This document shows positions 26,058-34,523 of a stretch of DNA of 64,000 bases, piece by piece (position 1 is the stretch's first letter; each line of letters opens with the position of its first letter). The DNA comes from Geopsychrobacter electrodiphilus DSM 16401 (lineage in GTDB: Bacteria; Desulfobacterota; Desulfuromonadia; Desulfuromonadales; Geopsychrobacteraceae), in assembly GCF_000384395.1 (NCBI RefSeq), contig NZ_ARWE01000001.1, forward strand, positions 2,454,501-2,518,500, in the 5' to 3' direction. The notes below the pieces were generated by a model. That model saw nothing but the letters and a program-made list of their open reading frames with translations. It ran no database searches and was not told the DNA's origin. A program made the translations under genes and the position numbers.

Positions 26058-26339
26058 TCACTTCTGTTGCGCTATGTAATCTACCCCCAGTGCATCAGCT
26101 GCCCAGATGGCGGCCTCGACCATTTCAGCTGTCACCGGAAACCAGGTCGCGTGGATCGTCTCCCCGGCGACTACCGCGTTTTCTGCTACCAGCCTGATCT
26201 CTGCTGCCGTCGGGTTGCTCAGGTTCAATTCGGCGAGGCAGATCGGTAGCCCGACCAAGTAACAGAAAGCCTGAACCTCGCGAATATCACACAACGGGCG
26301 TCCTTCCAGTACGAGCTGGGCAAGCACCCCGAACGCGAC
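26058..26339 (-). pseudogene. C-terminal remnant of a glycerol dehydrogenase (GldA-like)
   Basis: The minus strand reads VAFGVLAQLVLEGRP, GLPICLAELNL, ENAVVAGETIH and FPVTAEMVEAAIWAADALG, matching the last ~95 residues of GldA (VAFGVL, LPVTLADIG, ETIHNMPFPVTPEMV, IIAADALG). A TGA stands directly before the first conserved residue and the metal- and NAD-binding parts are gone. It is a relic truncated by deletion or rearrangement beside a sensor kinase. Confidence 0.85.
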
Positions 26340-26477
26340 TCATAATGACACCTCTCTCATACTGAACGGCCGTGCCACCTGCCGGGGAAATCCCGATCAG
26401 GACCGATCCAGGTACTGATTGACAGGTAAAATGATCATGGCTTTTACTTTTCCGTACCGCCCGCCAGCCCCGTCGAT

Positions 26478-27590
26478 TTAAGTTGCAGACCCCTTTTTCA
26501 TCTGGATAGTCTCAATCACCCGATAGGCATCGTTGATGGCAGTATGAATCAGGTTCGGATGTTTGTGCTCCTGAATACTGCCGGCGCTGATCCGCATGTA
26601 GGACGGAGAAATTCCCCCACCGATGACGTAAATCCCCTTGCGTGTCGACTCAAAGTCAGCCGTCAAGAGCAGCAGGCGATCCCCTTCCTTGGCGACATGG
26701 CAAACCCCTTCGGCACAGGCGATGGATTGCAAACCCAGCTTGTCAAAGATCGGCAACGGGCCTTGAGAGCCGATGCAGGCGAGCACATTTTTCATCGGAA
26801 AGCTGAGGGCATTGTAAATCTCGATGCCATCGGACTCGCGCACCTCGCTGGTGCGGATCACCAGCCGGTCGACACCATGCTTGTCGACTTCACCGATCCG
26901 CGGTTGCGCCCCCGGCAGCAGGCGGATATGGCCACCAAGCAAAATCTCTTCACCGAGGCGCTGAGCTGTATTCTTGTTGACATCAAAGGTTTCGGCGATA
27001 TGTGCCCAGTAAACTGGTTGATCGTCATTCGCCTGGCGTTTAGCGCATAAAATCGAACTGATAACGTCGGCCGCTGAATTGCCGCCGCCGATTACCAGGG
27101 TGCGCATGCCGACATATTTTTGTGGATCGCCAAGGGTCTTGGCCACCATCCTGGCGTCGCCATAGACTGTCAATTCCTTTGGGATACTGCTACCGAAGGA
27201 GAGGACGATACGCCGGGCATGCAGTGCCCCTTGGGAGGTCGAAACCAGAAAGCCGTCCTTTTCATCCACGGCATCCTCGAACAGTGACTCGAACTGAATG
27301 TTCAGCTGGGCATGCTCGACGAAGTGTTCGACATACTGGAGATATTTCTCCACCGTGACCGGTTTATCCGGCGGACGGAGCTCCTCGATCAGAAAAGGCT
27401 CTTCACTGTCCTTGGGGCGCGAAGCGTAAACATCCTTGCCGGCGGGATAGGTATTGGCAATCCCCTGAAAAACCCGGGTACCCGACTCAATCACCAGATA
27501 ACTCAACCCATGCTGATGACAGCGGTAGGCCGCGGCTATGCCAGCAGGACCTGCCCCAATAATCAAAACGTCATAACTCTGTTGCGGCAT
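26478..27590 (-). CDS. NAD(P)/FAD-dependent oxidoreductase (YpdA/thioredoxin-reductase-like)
   Basis: About 370 residues from MPQQSYDV, chosen for the CAGGAG site upstream. N-terminal FAD motif YDVLIIGAGPAGIAAAYRC, a second nucleotide motif VIGGGNSAADVIS (about 165), and a C-terminal GIYVIGGGISPSYMRISAG segment. The redox CxxC of thioredoxin reductase is absent, so YpdA-like or ferredoxin-NADP reductase-like chemistry is more likely. It lies about 100 bp downstream of the peroxidase gene on the same strand, which hints at a thiol redox role. Confidence 0.78.
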   Translation of the reverse strand: MPQQSYDVLIIGAGPAGIAAAYRCHQHGLSYLVIESGTRVFQGIANTYPAGKDVYASRPKDSEEPFLIEELRPPDKPVTVEKYLQYVEHFVEHAQLNIQFESLFEDAVDEKDGFLVSTSQGALHARRIVLSFGSSIPKELTVYGDARMVAKTLGDPQKYVGMRTLVIGGGNSAADVISSILCAKRQANDDQPVYWAHIAETFDVNKNTAQRLGEEILLGGHIRLLPGAQPRIGEVDKHGVDRLVIRTSEVRESDGIEIYNALSFPMKNVLACIGSQGPLPIFDKLGLQSIACAEGVCHVAKEGDRLLLLTADFESTRKGIYVIGGGISPSYMRISAGSIQEHKHPNLIHTAINDAYRVIETIQMKKGSAT

Positions 27591-27695
27591 AGAGACTCCT
27601 GAGGAGATATTTTCGCCTTGACCGAAACGGGCTGACGGAAATTTTTCGCTGTTCCCCTTCAACCGTAATCCCGGTTCACCATCCCCCTCAGATTT

Positions 27696-28253
27696 TCAAT
27701 AACCGCCGCAGACCCCGTCACCCGGAATTTCTTTGGTGGGGATCTCTTGTTTAACCGTTGCAAGGACCGCGGCGTAGTCCGGTTCATTAGTGATTTCCGG
27801 GACATGCTGGATATAAGTCAGCTTGTCTGCCGCATTCACAATAAAGATCGCGCGCGACAACAACTTCAGCTCCTTGATCACAACTCCGTAAGCACTACCA
27901 AAACTATGCTCCTGATAATCGGACAGCACTGTGACCCGTTCGATACCGGCGGCAGCACACCAGCGCTTTTGCGCAAAGGGCAGATCCAGGCTGATGGTCA
28001 GGATGACGATATCAGCGGAAAGCTGGGCGGCCTCCTGATTGAAGCGCCGGGTTTCACTGTCGCAGACCGGCGTGTCAAGCGAAGGGACGCAACAGAAAAT
28101 TTTAGTTTTTCCCTTAAAGTCGGCAAGCGTCACCGGGTTGAGCGCCGAATCGACCACCTGAAAATCAGGCGCCTGATCACCGACTTTCAATTCGGAACCG
28201 AGCAAGGTCACAGGATTATTCTTAAAGCGCGTCACACCTGTTCTTTCTTGCAT
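27696..28253 (-). CDS. tpx: Thiol peroxidase (Tpx/peroxiredoxin)
   Basis: 185 residues, slightly longer than standard Tpx. VGDQAPDFQVVD, the peroxidatic site PSLDTPVCDSETRRFN, and a second Cys in KRWCAAAG that matches the resolving cysteine. It reduces hydroperoxides with a thioredoxin-like donor. The C-terminus carries an extra GVCGGY tail, whose cysteine is not needed in the family. A G:C homopolymer lies 48 bp upstream. Confidence 0.9.
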   Translation of the reverse strand: MQERTGVTRFKNNPVTLLGSELKVGDQAPDFQVVDSALNPVTLADFKGKTKIFCCVPSLDTPVCDSETRRFNQEAAQLSADIVILTISLDLPFAQKRWCAAAGIERVTVLSDYQEHSFGSAYGVVIKELKLLSRAIFIVNAADKLTYIQHVPEITNEPDYAAVLATVKQEIPTKEIPGDGVCGGY

Positions 28254-28300
28254 AAGTGTCCTCCTTTTTGTCGCGATGGTTCTTGGTTCTATCGTCCCCG

Positions 28301-28311
28301 CCCCCCCCCCC
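28301..28311. repeat. 11-bp homopolymeric C tract upstream of tpx
   Basis: Eleven consecutive C on the plus strand, preceded by CCCCG, in the 80-bp gap between tpx and the upstream small gene. Length variation could alter promoter spacing for tpx. Confidence 0.8.
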
Positions 28312-28334
28312 GCAGTTTGATCCGGGAATACTTA

Positions 28335-28577
28335 TTATTTCTGGCCCGCGTGGGGTTTACCGATTTCGTCAAGGCTGACAACGCCGTGCCCTCCTTCGAT
28401 ATTTGGTGCGGTTGTGCCTAAATGTGCGGCACAGATGTTCTTGATGCTGTTCGCCATGGCCCCGCAATGTTTGCATTCGACAACCGGCTTATCGGACAAA
28501 AGCTGGATACATTCGTCAAGGCCCTGAGCCTTCAAGGCACACATGTGCTTGGTATGATCTTTACTGTCACAACTCAT
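28335..28577 (-). CDS. Small cysteine-containing protein, unknown function
   Basis: 80 residues starting MSCDSKDHTKHMC, with a CKHCG pair at about 35-39 and another Cys at 49. Possibly a metal- or Fe-S-binding small protein. It follows the VWA gene by 26 bp on the same strand and precedes tpx. I do not recognise a family. Confidence 0.6.
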   Translation of the reverse strand: MSCDSKDHTKHMCALKAQGLDECIQLLSDKPVVECKHCGAMANSIKNICAAHLGTTAPNIEGGHGVVSLDEIGKPHAGQK

Positions 28578-28603
28578 TGTCTTTTCCCTTGTGCGTAATA
28601 ATT

Positions 28604-30019
28604 TTACCAGCTGCTTCGCCCGCTCGGATCAAACTCCGGTTCGCTACGTTCGCTGGTGCCACGGTGATAATAATCGCTGGAATTATTGCTGGCGTCTTTG
28701 GCCGCCCTGGCTTCGCGCAGCAGCTTACGGTCGATGGGGTGGGCTGTGTCGGCATAGATATCACGCAGCAGGTCTTCGACCACCAGGCTGAGATCTTCGA
28801 CGGTTTTTACAACTTCGACCTTGTCACAATAAGAGCCGTAGACGTCCATCATGCAGTCGCCTCGGCTCCAGGTGTCGCGTTCTTCCGGAGTCAGCCACAG
28901 CATATAACGCGATTTCTCACGAATCTCGTCGAGCACCCAGTCGTTAGGCTCATCATAATTATTGCGTCCGTCGCCGAGGAAAATGAATGCCGGTCGGCCG
29001 CGCAGATTTTCCAGATAATTCTTTTTGAATTTTAAAAAGACCTGCCCGAAGCTGCTGTTCTCATCAAGATCAATCAGATCGCCGGTATCGATGGTTTCCA
29101 TCAGATCATTTACCGGCATATTTGCCAGCATTTCGGTGATCTCAGTGACATCGCGATTATAGATAAAGCTGCGCACATCCAGCAGCTGGTTGTGCAGGGT
29201 ATGCAGGAGCAACAGCATAAAACGCGATGCATGACTGACAGAAAAGCTGACATCACAGAGAACGACCAGTCGTGGTTTTTCGCGCCGTTTGCGGCGCATT
29301 ACCACCTGAAATGGGACCATGTCGTGGCGGTAATTTTTTTGAATTGTTCTGATGACATGCAGTTTGCCGCGATTCTGATTGTTCTTCATGCGCTTCATAT
29401 CTTTGCGCAGACGCAGCATCATCTTTGACACGACTTCCTGCATGGCTGCCTGTTCTTCAGGCGTAAAGGTAATCCGCTGCTCCGGGACCGTATTCTGCCC
29501 TAAAGAGATCAGCATCGGATTCTGACCATAGCGCCGACTCGGCCGCGGTGGTTTCTGGGCTTTGCCGCGATACCCTTTCATCTGGATCTGGAGTTCGGTG
29601 CCATCTGTGTCGTCGGGATCAATCTCGTTAAGGCTTTTTAGCTCGGCGAGATCCTCCGGGCTAATCTCACTGTCAATCTTGATCAGAGGGCCGGGTTCGT
29701 CATCGTGGTCATCTTTCACCACATTGAGGTAGGTAAATTCACCATCCATCTCGGTGATGGCAACATCCATCAGGGCAGAGAGATCCTCGTCAGGTCCGAC
29801 AAACTGGTAACGGCTGAAAAAAATATTAAAAACTTCATTGAATGTCTTGATATCATTAACATTTTTAACGAGCGTAAGACGCAGAAGCTGGCGGGAAACC
29901 TTTCGGCTTTTTACACCACAAACGCCAAGGGCATGTACGGCGTCAATGCTTTCTCCCGGCGATACCCGGAGCCCATGTTCACGTAGAGCGGCGACGAAAC
30001 TGGTAACAATCCGTTCCAT
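28604..30019 (-). CDS. VWA-domain protein (CoxE-like)
   Basis: 471 residues. The C-terminal half is a von Willebrand A domain with a MIDAS DVSFSVS (about 238-244) and FLGDGRNNYDEP (about 350), as in CoxE. CoxE works with the MoxR ATPase CoxD to mature a Cu/Mo CO dehydrogenase; other MoxR-VWA pairs fold or load metals into target enzymes. It immediately follows the MoxR gene (2 nt gap). The target is unknown here; the nearby alcohol dehydrogenase or metalloenzymes are candidates. Confidence 0.85.
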   Translation of the reverse strand: MERIVTSFVAALREHGLRVSPGESIDAVHALGVCGVKSRKVSRQLLRLTLVKNVNDIKTFNEVFNIFFSRYQFVGPDEDLSALMDVAITEMDGEFTYLNVVKDDHDDEPGPLIKIDSEISPEDLAELKSLNEIDPDDTDGTELQIQMKGYRGKAQKPPRPSRRYGQNPMLISLGQNTVPEQRITFTPEEQAAMQEVVSKMMLRLRKDMKRMKNNQNRGKLHVIRTIQKNYRHDMVPFQVVMRRKRREKPRLVVLCDVSFSVSHASRFMLLLLHTLHNQLLDVRSFIYNRDVTEITEMLANMPVNDLMETIDTGDLIDLDENSSFGQVFLKFKKNYLENLRGRPAFIFLGDGRNNYDEPNDWVLDEIREKSRYMLWLTPEERDTWSRGDCMMDVYGSYCDKVEVVKTVEDLSLVVEDLLRDIYADTAHPIDRKLLREARAAKDASNNSSDYYHRGTSERSEPEFDPSGRSSW

Positions 30020-30021
30020 GC

Positions 30022-30933
30022 CTAGCCTAATTCCTGGGTCGCCAACTCCGTAACTTTCTGCAAGTCTGACTGGTGTTTGGCGATCACACCAACGGTGCCT
30101 GCAACGACCTCGGGAGTCAGTTGTTTGGCCCTCATTATGGAAAGAACCTGAGCCCAGTCCAGGGCCTCGGAAACACTGGGTGGTTTACGTAAATTCAGCT
30201 CACGGGCCTTGTTCAGAAAGACGATCATCTGGCGCGCGAGCGTTTCGCAGATATCGGGGAACTTGGCGCGAACAATGGCGACTTCTCGTTCCAGTTCTGG
30301 ATAGCCAATATACAGATACAGACAGCGGCGGCGCAGCGCATCGGAAATCATGCGTGTGCCGTTACTCGTCAAAATGACCAACGGCTTGCGTTTTGCCTCG
30401 ATGACTCCCAATTCAGGGATTGAGACTTGGAAATCACTGAGACATTCCAGCAACAGAGCTTCGAATTCATCGTCTGACCGGTCAATTTCATCAATTAGAA
30501 GCAATGAGCGCTTTTCGGACATGAAGCTCCGTAAGATTGGCCTCTGTACCAGAAAATTTTCAGAAAAGAATAAACTCTCTTCTGACGAGAGTCGCTGGAC
30601 GGCCTCTTTTAAATCAGCGGATACGGAAAGATAATTATCCAGCTGAGTCCGCAGTAACTGCGTGTATAGGAGCTGCTTACCATACTCCCAGTCATAGAGC
30701 GCTTTACCCTCATCAATCCCCTCATAGCACTGCAGGCGCACTTGCGGAAAATCCAGGGCCACAGAAAGAGCTTTAGCCAGACCTGTCTTTCCGACGCCGG
30801 GAGGTCCTTCGATCAGGATCGGTTTCTCCATACGCAGGGCAAGAAAAACAGCGGTAGCGATCGCGTCATCGGCAATGTAACCGTTGGCCTTGAGTAGATC
30901 TGAAATCGTTTCTTGGGTAATCGTACTAACCAT
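30022..30933 (-). CDS. MoxR-family AAA+ ATPase (CoxD-like)
   Basis: 303 residues: Walker A IEGPPGVGKTGLAKAL (about 39-54), Walker B LLIDEIDRSDDEFEALLLECLSD split around residue 145, sensor 1 ILTSNGTR, and an arginine-rich RRRCLYLYIGYPE. Function is chaperone-like unfolding or assembly powered by ATP, with the VWA protein downstream as partner. It is separated from the alcohol dehydrogenase by a terminator, so it has its own control or relies on readthrough. Confidence 0.9.
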   Translation of the reverse strand: MVSTITQETISDLLKANGYIADDAIATAVFLALRMEKPILIEGPPGVGKTGLAKALSVALDFPQVRLQCYEGIDEGKALYDWEYGKQLLYTQLLRTQLDNYLSVSADLKEAVQRLSSEESLFFSENFLVQRPILRSFMSEKRSLLLIDEIDRSDDEFEALLLECLSDFQVSIPELGVIEAKRKPLVILTSNGTRMISDALRRRCLYLYIGYPELEREVAIVRAKFPDICETLARQMIVFLNKARELNLRKPPSVSEALDWAQVLSIMRAKQLTPEVVAGTVGVIAKHQSDLQKVTELATQELG

Positions 30934-30986
30934 GCCGACCTCGTAGTCTTGTTGGGATTTTCGATTTGAGAGCTGAAAACTTCAAG

Positions 30987-31042
30987 AAAAAAGCCGTTGG
31001 CCTCCACAAGAAAGAGAGAGTTTTCATTGTGGGGCCAACGGC
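30987..31042 (-). terminator. Intrinsic terminator after the sigma-54 alcohol dehydrogenase
   Basis: Minus strand stem GCCGTTGGCC...GGCCAACGGC with a longer imperfect CCACAA/TTGTGG extension, followed by TTTTTT. It divides the ADH transcript from MoxR/VWA. Confidence 0.88.
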
Positions 31043-31063
31043 AGTCATTGCTTCAGATCAAGA

Positions 31064-32269
31064 CTACATGCACTGCTTGAAGATGCCGATCATGTCCTGC
31101 AGACCGGTATCGGTCGGGTTGCCTTCGGTGCAGATATCATTGACCGAGAAGCGTGACAGCCCTTCGATATCTTTCTCGAGCAGACCGAGGTCGCTGAAGG
31201 TTTTGGTGATGCCGAGGTCGGCTTTCAGTTCGAGGCAAGCGTCGATGAACGCATGGCCGGCTTGCATGTCGGACATGCCGCCGGTGTCGATTCCGGCAGC
31301 TTGGGCCATCATCTTGAAGCGCTCCGGGCAAGCAGGCAGGTTGAAAGACATAACCGGACCAAGACCAATGGCGTTACACAGACCGTGCGGTGCGTCGTAC
31401 ATACCGCCCAGGGCGTGAGCCATACTGTGGATCAGGCCGAGACCGGCGCTGTTGAAGCTGTAGGCGGCGGCCATTTCGGCCCAGACCATCGCTTCGACGG
31501 CTTTGTCATTGTTACGGTTCATTGAGGATTGACGCAGGTTGCCGAAGATCAACGAAATTGCGCTGAGACCCGGACCATAAGCAGAGACCACACCCAGACG
31601 GGAGGTGATAGCTTCAACGCCGTGAGCCAGGGCATCCATACCGGTATAAGCGGCGAGGTCGCCAGGCATACACTGATGAATCAACGGATCGTTGACCGAC
31701 TTGCTCGGGGTACAGTTGGGATCAAACAGTGCCATTTTGTACTTTTTGTCGGTGTGGTTGATGATCGAAAAACAGGAGACTTCCGAACCGGTACCCGAGG
31801 TGGTGTTGATCGCGAGCTGCGGGATGGTGTTGGCCTTGGTCGCTTTAAAGGCGCCCTCGAAGGTGCGGACATCCTGGCCGTCATGGCTGTGAACCAGTTT
31901 GATTGCCTTACATGCGTCGTGCGAGCTGCCGCCACCGAGGCTGATCAGGCCGTTAAATTTACCCGAAGCCAGAACCTTGGCACCAGCCATAACTTCATGG
32001 TCTTTAGGGTTCGGGGTCACGCCGGAGAATACTTCAGAGTTGACGCCAGCGGACTTCAACACACCCTGGATGGTCTCGACAATGCCGGTGCCACGCAGAC
32101 CGGTGGTAACGATCAGCGCGTTGGTCATGCCAAGGGCCTTGGCATCATTGCCGACCATGGTATGTGCGCCCCAGCCAACGTTGACTGAAGGATAGGCGTG
32201 CATCATCTTGATGGGATACTCGAGTCTTTCATTCTTGAGGGTACGTTTAAGGTCTTTATTGTGGGACAT
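31064..32269 (-). CDS. Iron-containing (group III) alcohol dehydrogenase, nicotinoprotein candidate
   Basis: 401 residues. NAD-binding GGGSSHDACKA (about 112-122), TTSGTGSEV, and metal ligands in GMDALAHGVEA and HSMAHALGGMYDAPHGLCNA. It resembles methanol/NDMA-type dehydrogenases of the iron family that keep NAD tightly bound and pass electrons to mycofactocin. The ATG follows AGGAGGAAG. It has its own perfect sigma-54 promoter, a shared activator motif and an unusually long leader, matching the mft and AOR units. Oxidation of a primary alcohol is expected; a free-NAD enzyme is the alternative. Confidence 0.9.
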   Translation of the reverse strand: MSHNKDLKRTLKNERLEYPIKMMHAYPSVNVGWGAHTMVGNDAKALGMTNALIVTTGLRGTGIVETIQGVLKSAGVNSEVFSGVTPNPKDHEVMAGAKVLASGKFNGLISLGGGSSHDACKAIKLVHSHDGQDVRTFEGAFKATKANTIPQLAINTTSGTGSEVSCFSIINHTDKKYKMALFDPNCTPSKSVNDPLIHQCMPGDLAAYTGMDALAHGVEAITSRLGVVSAYGPGLSAISLIFGNLRQSSMNRNNDKAVEAMVWAEMAAAYSFNSAGLGLIHSMAHALGGMYDAPHGLCNAIGLGPVMSFNLPACPERFKMMAQAAGIDTGGMSDMQAGHAFIDACLELKADLGITKTFSDLGLLEKDIEGLSRFSVNDICTEGNPTDTGLQDMIGIFKQCM

Positions 32270-32291
32270 GGATACTTCCTCCTGTTGGTTT

Positions 32292-32327
32292 GTACTCTTT
32301 CAGGACAATCAGGTCCGATCAGAGTAC
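32292..32327. repeat. Hairpin in the ADH 5' leader
   Basis: GTACTCT...AGAGTAC with an inner GGAC/GTCC stem, just upstream of the ribosome site of the alcohol dehydrogenase. It lies in a predicted leader of about 190 nt and could affect translation or mRNA stability. Confidence 0.6.
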
Positions 32328-32473
32328 GCGTTAGATTGACGTGCGAGTTGGTCATGAGTTGCATATGAGCTGGGCAACAACGCAATAACCTCGTTCTACC
32401 TGATACTGCAAAAATCTCTGATTGAGCTGAACACTGTGTCACCAAGGCTCATCAACAACCTGCATGTCGATAT

Positions 32474-32489
32474 AGCAAGCAGAGTGCCA
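32474..32489 (-). promoter_or_regulatory. Sigma-54 promoter for the 32.3-kb alcohol dehydrogenase
   Basis: Minus strand TGGCAC-TCTGC-TTGCT, exact TGGCAC-N5-TTGCW consensus, about 205 bp upstream of the start codon. Confidence 0.9.
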
Positions 32490-32618
32490 AGCGAAAACAT
32501 TGTTCTATATCAGTGATCTAGAGGGGTTTTTGAGCGAAACATGTAAAGAGCGCGGGGCGAGATGGGGAGGAAAGAAACACTTTTTGCCAACAACGACCGA
32601 GACCTCCCGCTTCCAGCA

Positions 32619-32644
32619 CTAGGGAGAATATCCACACTGGGGAG
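32619..32644 (-). promoter_or_regulatory. Shared upstream activator motif (ADH copy)
   Basis: Minus strand CTCCCCAGTG, TGGATATTC, TCCCTAG, 130 bp upstream of the -24 element. Same orientation as the AOR copy, with nearly identical sequence and spacing. Confidence 0.65.
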
Positions 32645-32713
32645 TTTTACCTCGGAAATACAACCAATTCAGAGTGCAGGAAGGAAGGTTTAGCCTAAAA
32701 TAAATCAAAAAAA

Positions 32714-33802
32714 TCAGGATTTTTCTTTCCAGCTCATAACGGCCTGCCGTTGCTGGCAGCGATCATCTGTTGCCAGAAAGGCGCCAAAGCTTCCCCAGGC
32801 TCGCCCCATGCAACCTGCCGCACAGCTCTGTCTCAGACTACAGTTTTGACAGGCAGGGAGGGCCGTTGCGCGGCCCTGACTGAGCTGCTGGAGCCTGGAC
32901 CAAAGAGGAGCTCCCTCTCTCAACGCTAGATCAAGCCCCTTTTCGAAAAGACCTAAGACCGAATACTCCTCGGCATGGCACATCAGACAGGGGTAGAGAA
33001 CGCCAGTCGCAGTCAGGTAGGGATTTTTTATAAAGGTACAGCCCCTTTGTGAGGATTCACAATGGCTCCATTCCAGCGCCGCGACACGTCCGAGTCTGGC
33101 ATAGAGTTGCTGAAACTCAGAATCCTCGGCGTATTTTTCAACCAGGGGGAGATACTGTTCGGGATCGGGTGGAGCAATGACCTCATCATCACGTGCCCGG
33201 CCACAGCGGACCAGGGTACCGCTGCTGAGTGAGCCAACCCCCAGACGGTCAGCCACGAGAAACAACTCGGGAAGTTCGTGCAGGTTATGACGCATTTCGG
33301 TAAAGAAGAGGGCGATGTTTTCTCCCAGGCCCTGAGCACACAGCAGTTCAATCCCCCGCATGGTCCGGGCGTAAGCCCCAGTGCCGCGGACCAGATCATG
33401 GGTCGTCGCATTCACACCATCGAGACTGATCTGAATCTGAAGATGTTTCAGGTCGAGGCGTTTCAGGGCGGTCACATCTTGAGCGCGGAACAGTATGCCA
33501 TTGCTCTGGAGGATTAATCGGCTCAGACCAAGTTCTGCGGCATAGCCGAGCAGATCGAGCCAATCCGGATGCAGAAGAGGTTCTCCGCCGGTCAGGCGCA
33601 GGCCGCTGCCCCCAAGGCGCGAGAAATCACGCAACAGGGAACGCAGCACCACACCTGGAACTGGTGGCGGCTGAGATTCTCCGGCCTCAACCCAGCAATG
33701 TGCGCAGCTCAGGTTGCAGGCCGAGGTAATGGCCAGAGTCAGGGTTTCTGGAAGGGAGAGTCCTGCGTGCTTCAGTTGATCAACTGTTGTGCTCAGGTCC
33801 AT
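32714..33802 (-). CDS. Radical SAM/SPASM protein, unknown substrate
   Basis: 362 residues. Cluster motif C29-X3-C33-X2-C36 (CNLSCAHC), LTGGEPLLHPDW, ISLDGVNATTHD and a SPASM region with CTFIKNPYL, YPCLMCH, CQNCSLRQSCAAGCMG. Such enzymes modify peptides or mature metalloenzymes. The gene points toward the alcohol dehydrogenase, whose promoter begins about 225 bp on, and no precursor peptide was found beside it. It resembles maturases found near tungsten oxidoreductases (recollection), but the AOR here is 22 kb away. Confidence 0.8.
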   Translation of the reverse strand: MDLSTTVDQLKHAGLSLPETLTLAITSACNLSCAHCWVEAGESQPPPVPGVVLRSLLRDFSRLGGSGLRLTGGEPLLHPDWLDLLGYAAELGLSRLILQSNGILFRAQDVTALKRLDLKHLQIQISLDGVNATTHDLVRGTGAYARTMRGIELLCAQGLGENIALFFTEMRHNLHELPELFLVADRLGVGSLSSGTLVRCGRARDDEVIAPPDPEQYLPLVEKYAEDSEFQQLYARLGRVAALEWSHCESSQRGCTFIKNPYLTATGVLYPCLMCHAEEYSVLGLFEKGLDLALREGAPLWSRLQQLSQGRATALPACQNCSLRQSCAAGCMGRAWGSFGAFLATDDRCQQRQAVMSWKEKS

Positions 33803-33934
33803 AACTCACCAAGAATGGCTGATCGCTCATAGCCTGTAGAGATTTTGGCCCGTATCCGCTAAAAAACGTTCGAGACAAGGATTGAGTATGTAGAATATCT
33901 CTACAATGAGGATTTTTGCACCACTCCCTCTGCG

Positions 33935-34366
33935 TTAAAGAAGATCAAGCTTCGACCCTGCCATCACCTCTCCACCACGCAGAACTCTGGCGAAGATCCC
34001 CTCCTTCGGCATCACACAATCGCCAGCCTGGTGATAAATGGCACAGTGGCTATGACATTCCTTGCCGATCTGGGTCACTTCCAGCAGGGCATCGCCCAGG
34101 GTAAACTGGCTGCCGATCGGCAGAGCCACCAGGTTGACACCACGGGTAGTGATATTCTCGGCAAAAGCTCCAGAATCAAGTTCCAGACCGAGTCGGCGCA
34201 TCTTGTCGATACTCTCCTCGGCCAGCAGACTCAACTGACGATGCCAGTCACCGGCGTGCGCATCGCCGACAATGCCGTGATTCTCCAGCAATTGAACGGA
34301 TGGAACGGGGATTTTCTGTTCCCCTTTATTTTTACTGATATTGACCGCAACGACTTTCGCACTCAT
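33935..34366 (-). CDS. MOSC-domain protein
   Basis: 143 residues with MOSC traits: LLENHGIVGDAHAGDWHRQLSLL (read around 28-50, GIVGDAHAG core), GAFAENITTRG, and conserved CHSHCAIYHQAGDCVMPKEGIFARVL. The central cysteine is the sulfur-carrying site in MOSC proteins linked to molybdenum cofactor sulfuration. A stand-alone MOSC protein of this size, near tungsten/molybdenum genes, could tune cofactor sulfur or bind pterin. It follows the activator gene by about 160 bp on the same strand. Confidence 0.85.
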   Translation of the reverse strand: MSAKVVAVNISKNKGEQKIPVPSVQLLENHGIVGDAHAGDWHRQLSLLAEESIDKMRRLGLELDSGAFAENITTRGVNLVALPIGSQFTLGDALLEVTQIGKECHSHCAIYHQAGDCVMPKEGIFARVLRGGEVMAGSKLDLL

Positions 34367-34523
34367 TTAAGTTCTCCCTCAGAAACCGCGCCGCTCTCAA
34401 CCACAAAAGATCGGACCCTCTCATCCCCGACGATTACAGCATGAAGCCAGTTGGCAGAGTTGCACATAATTCAGAATTTCAGCATGTTTCAGTGTACCTT
34501 CAGCGCTTTCGGGCATGCCGTTG

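Noticed and set aside
32203-32445. 80-codon minus-strand ORF spanning the ADH start
   Set aside because: Out of frame with the dehydrogenase and covers the leader hairpin; no similarity.
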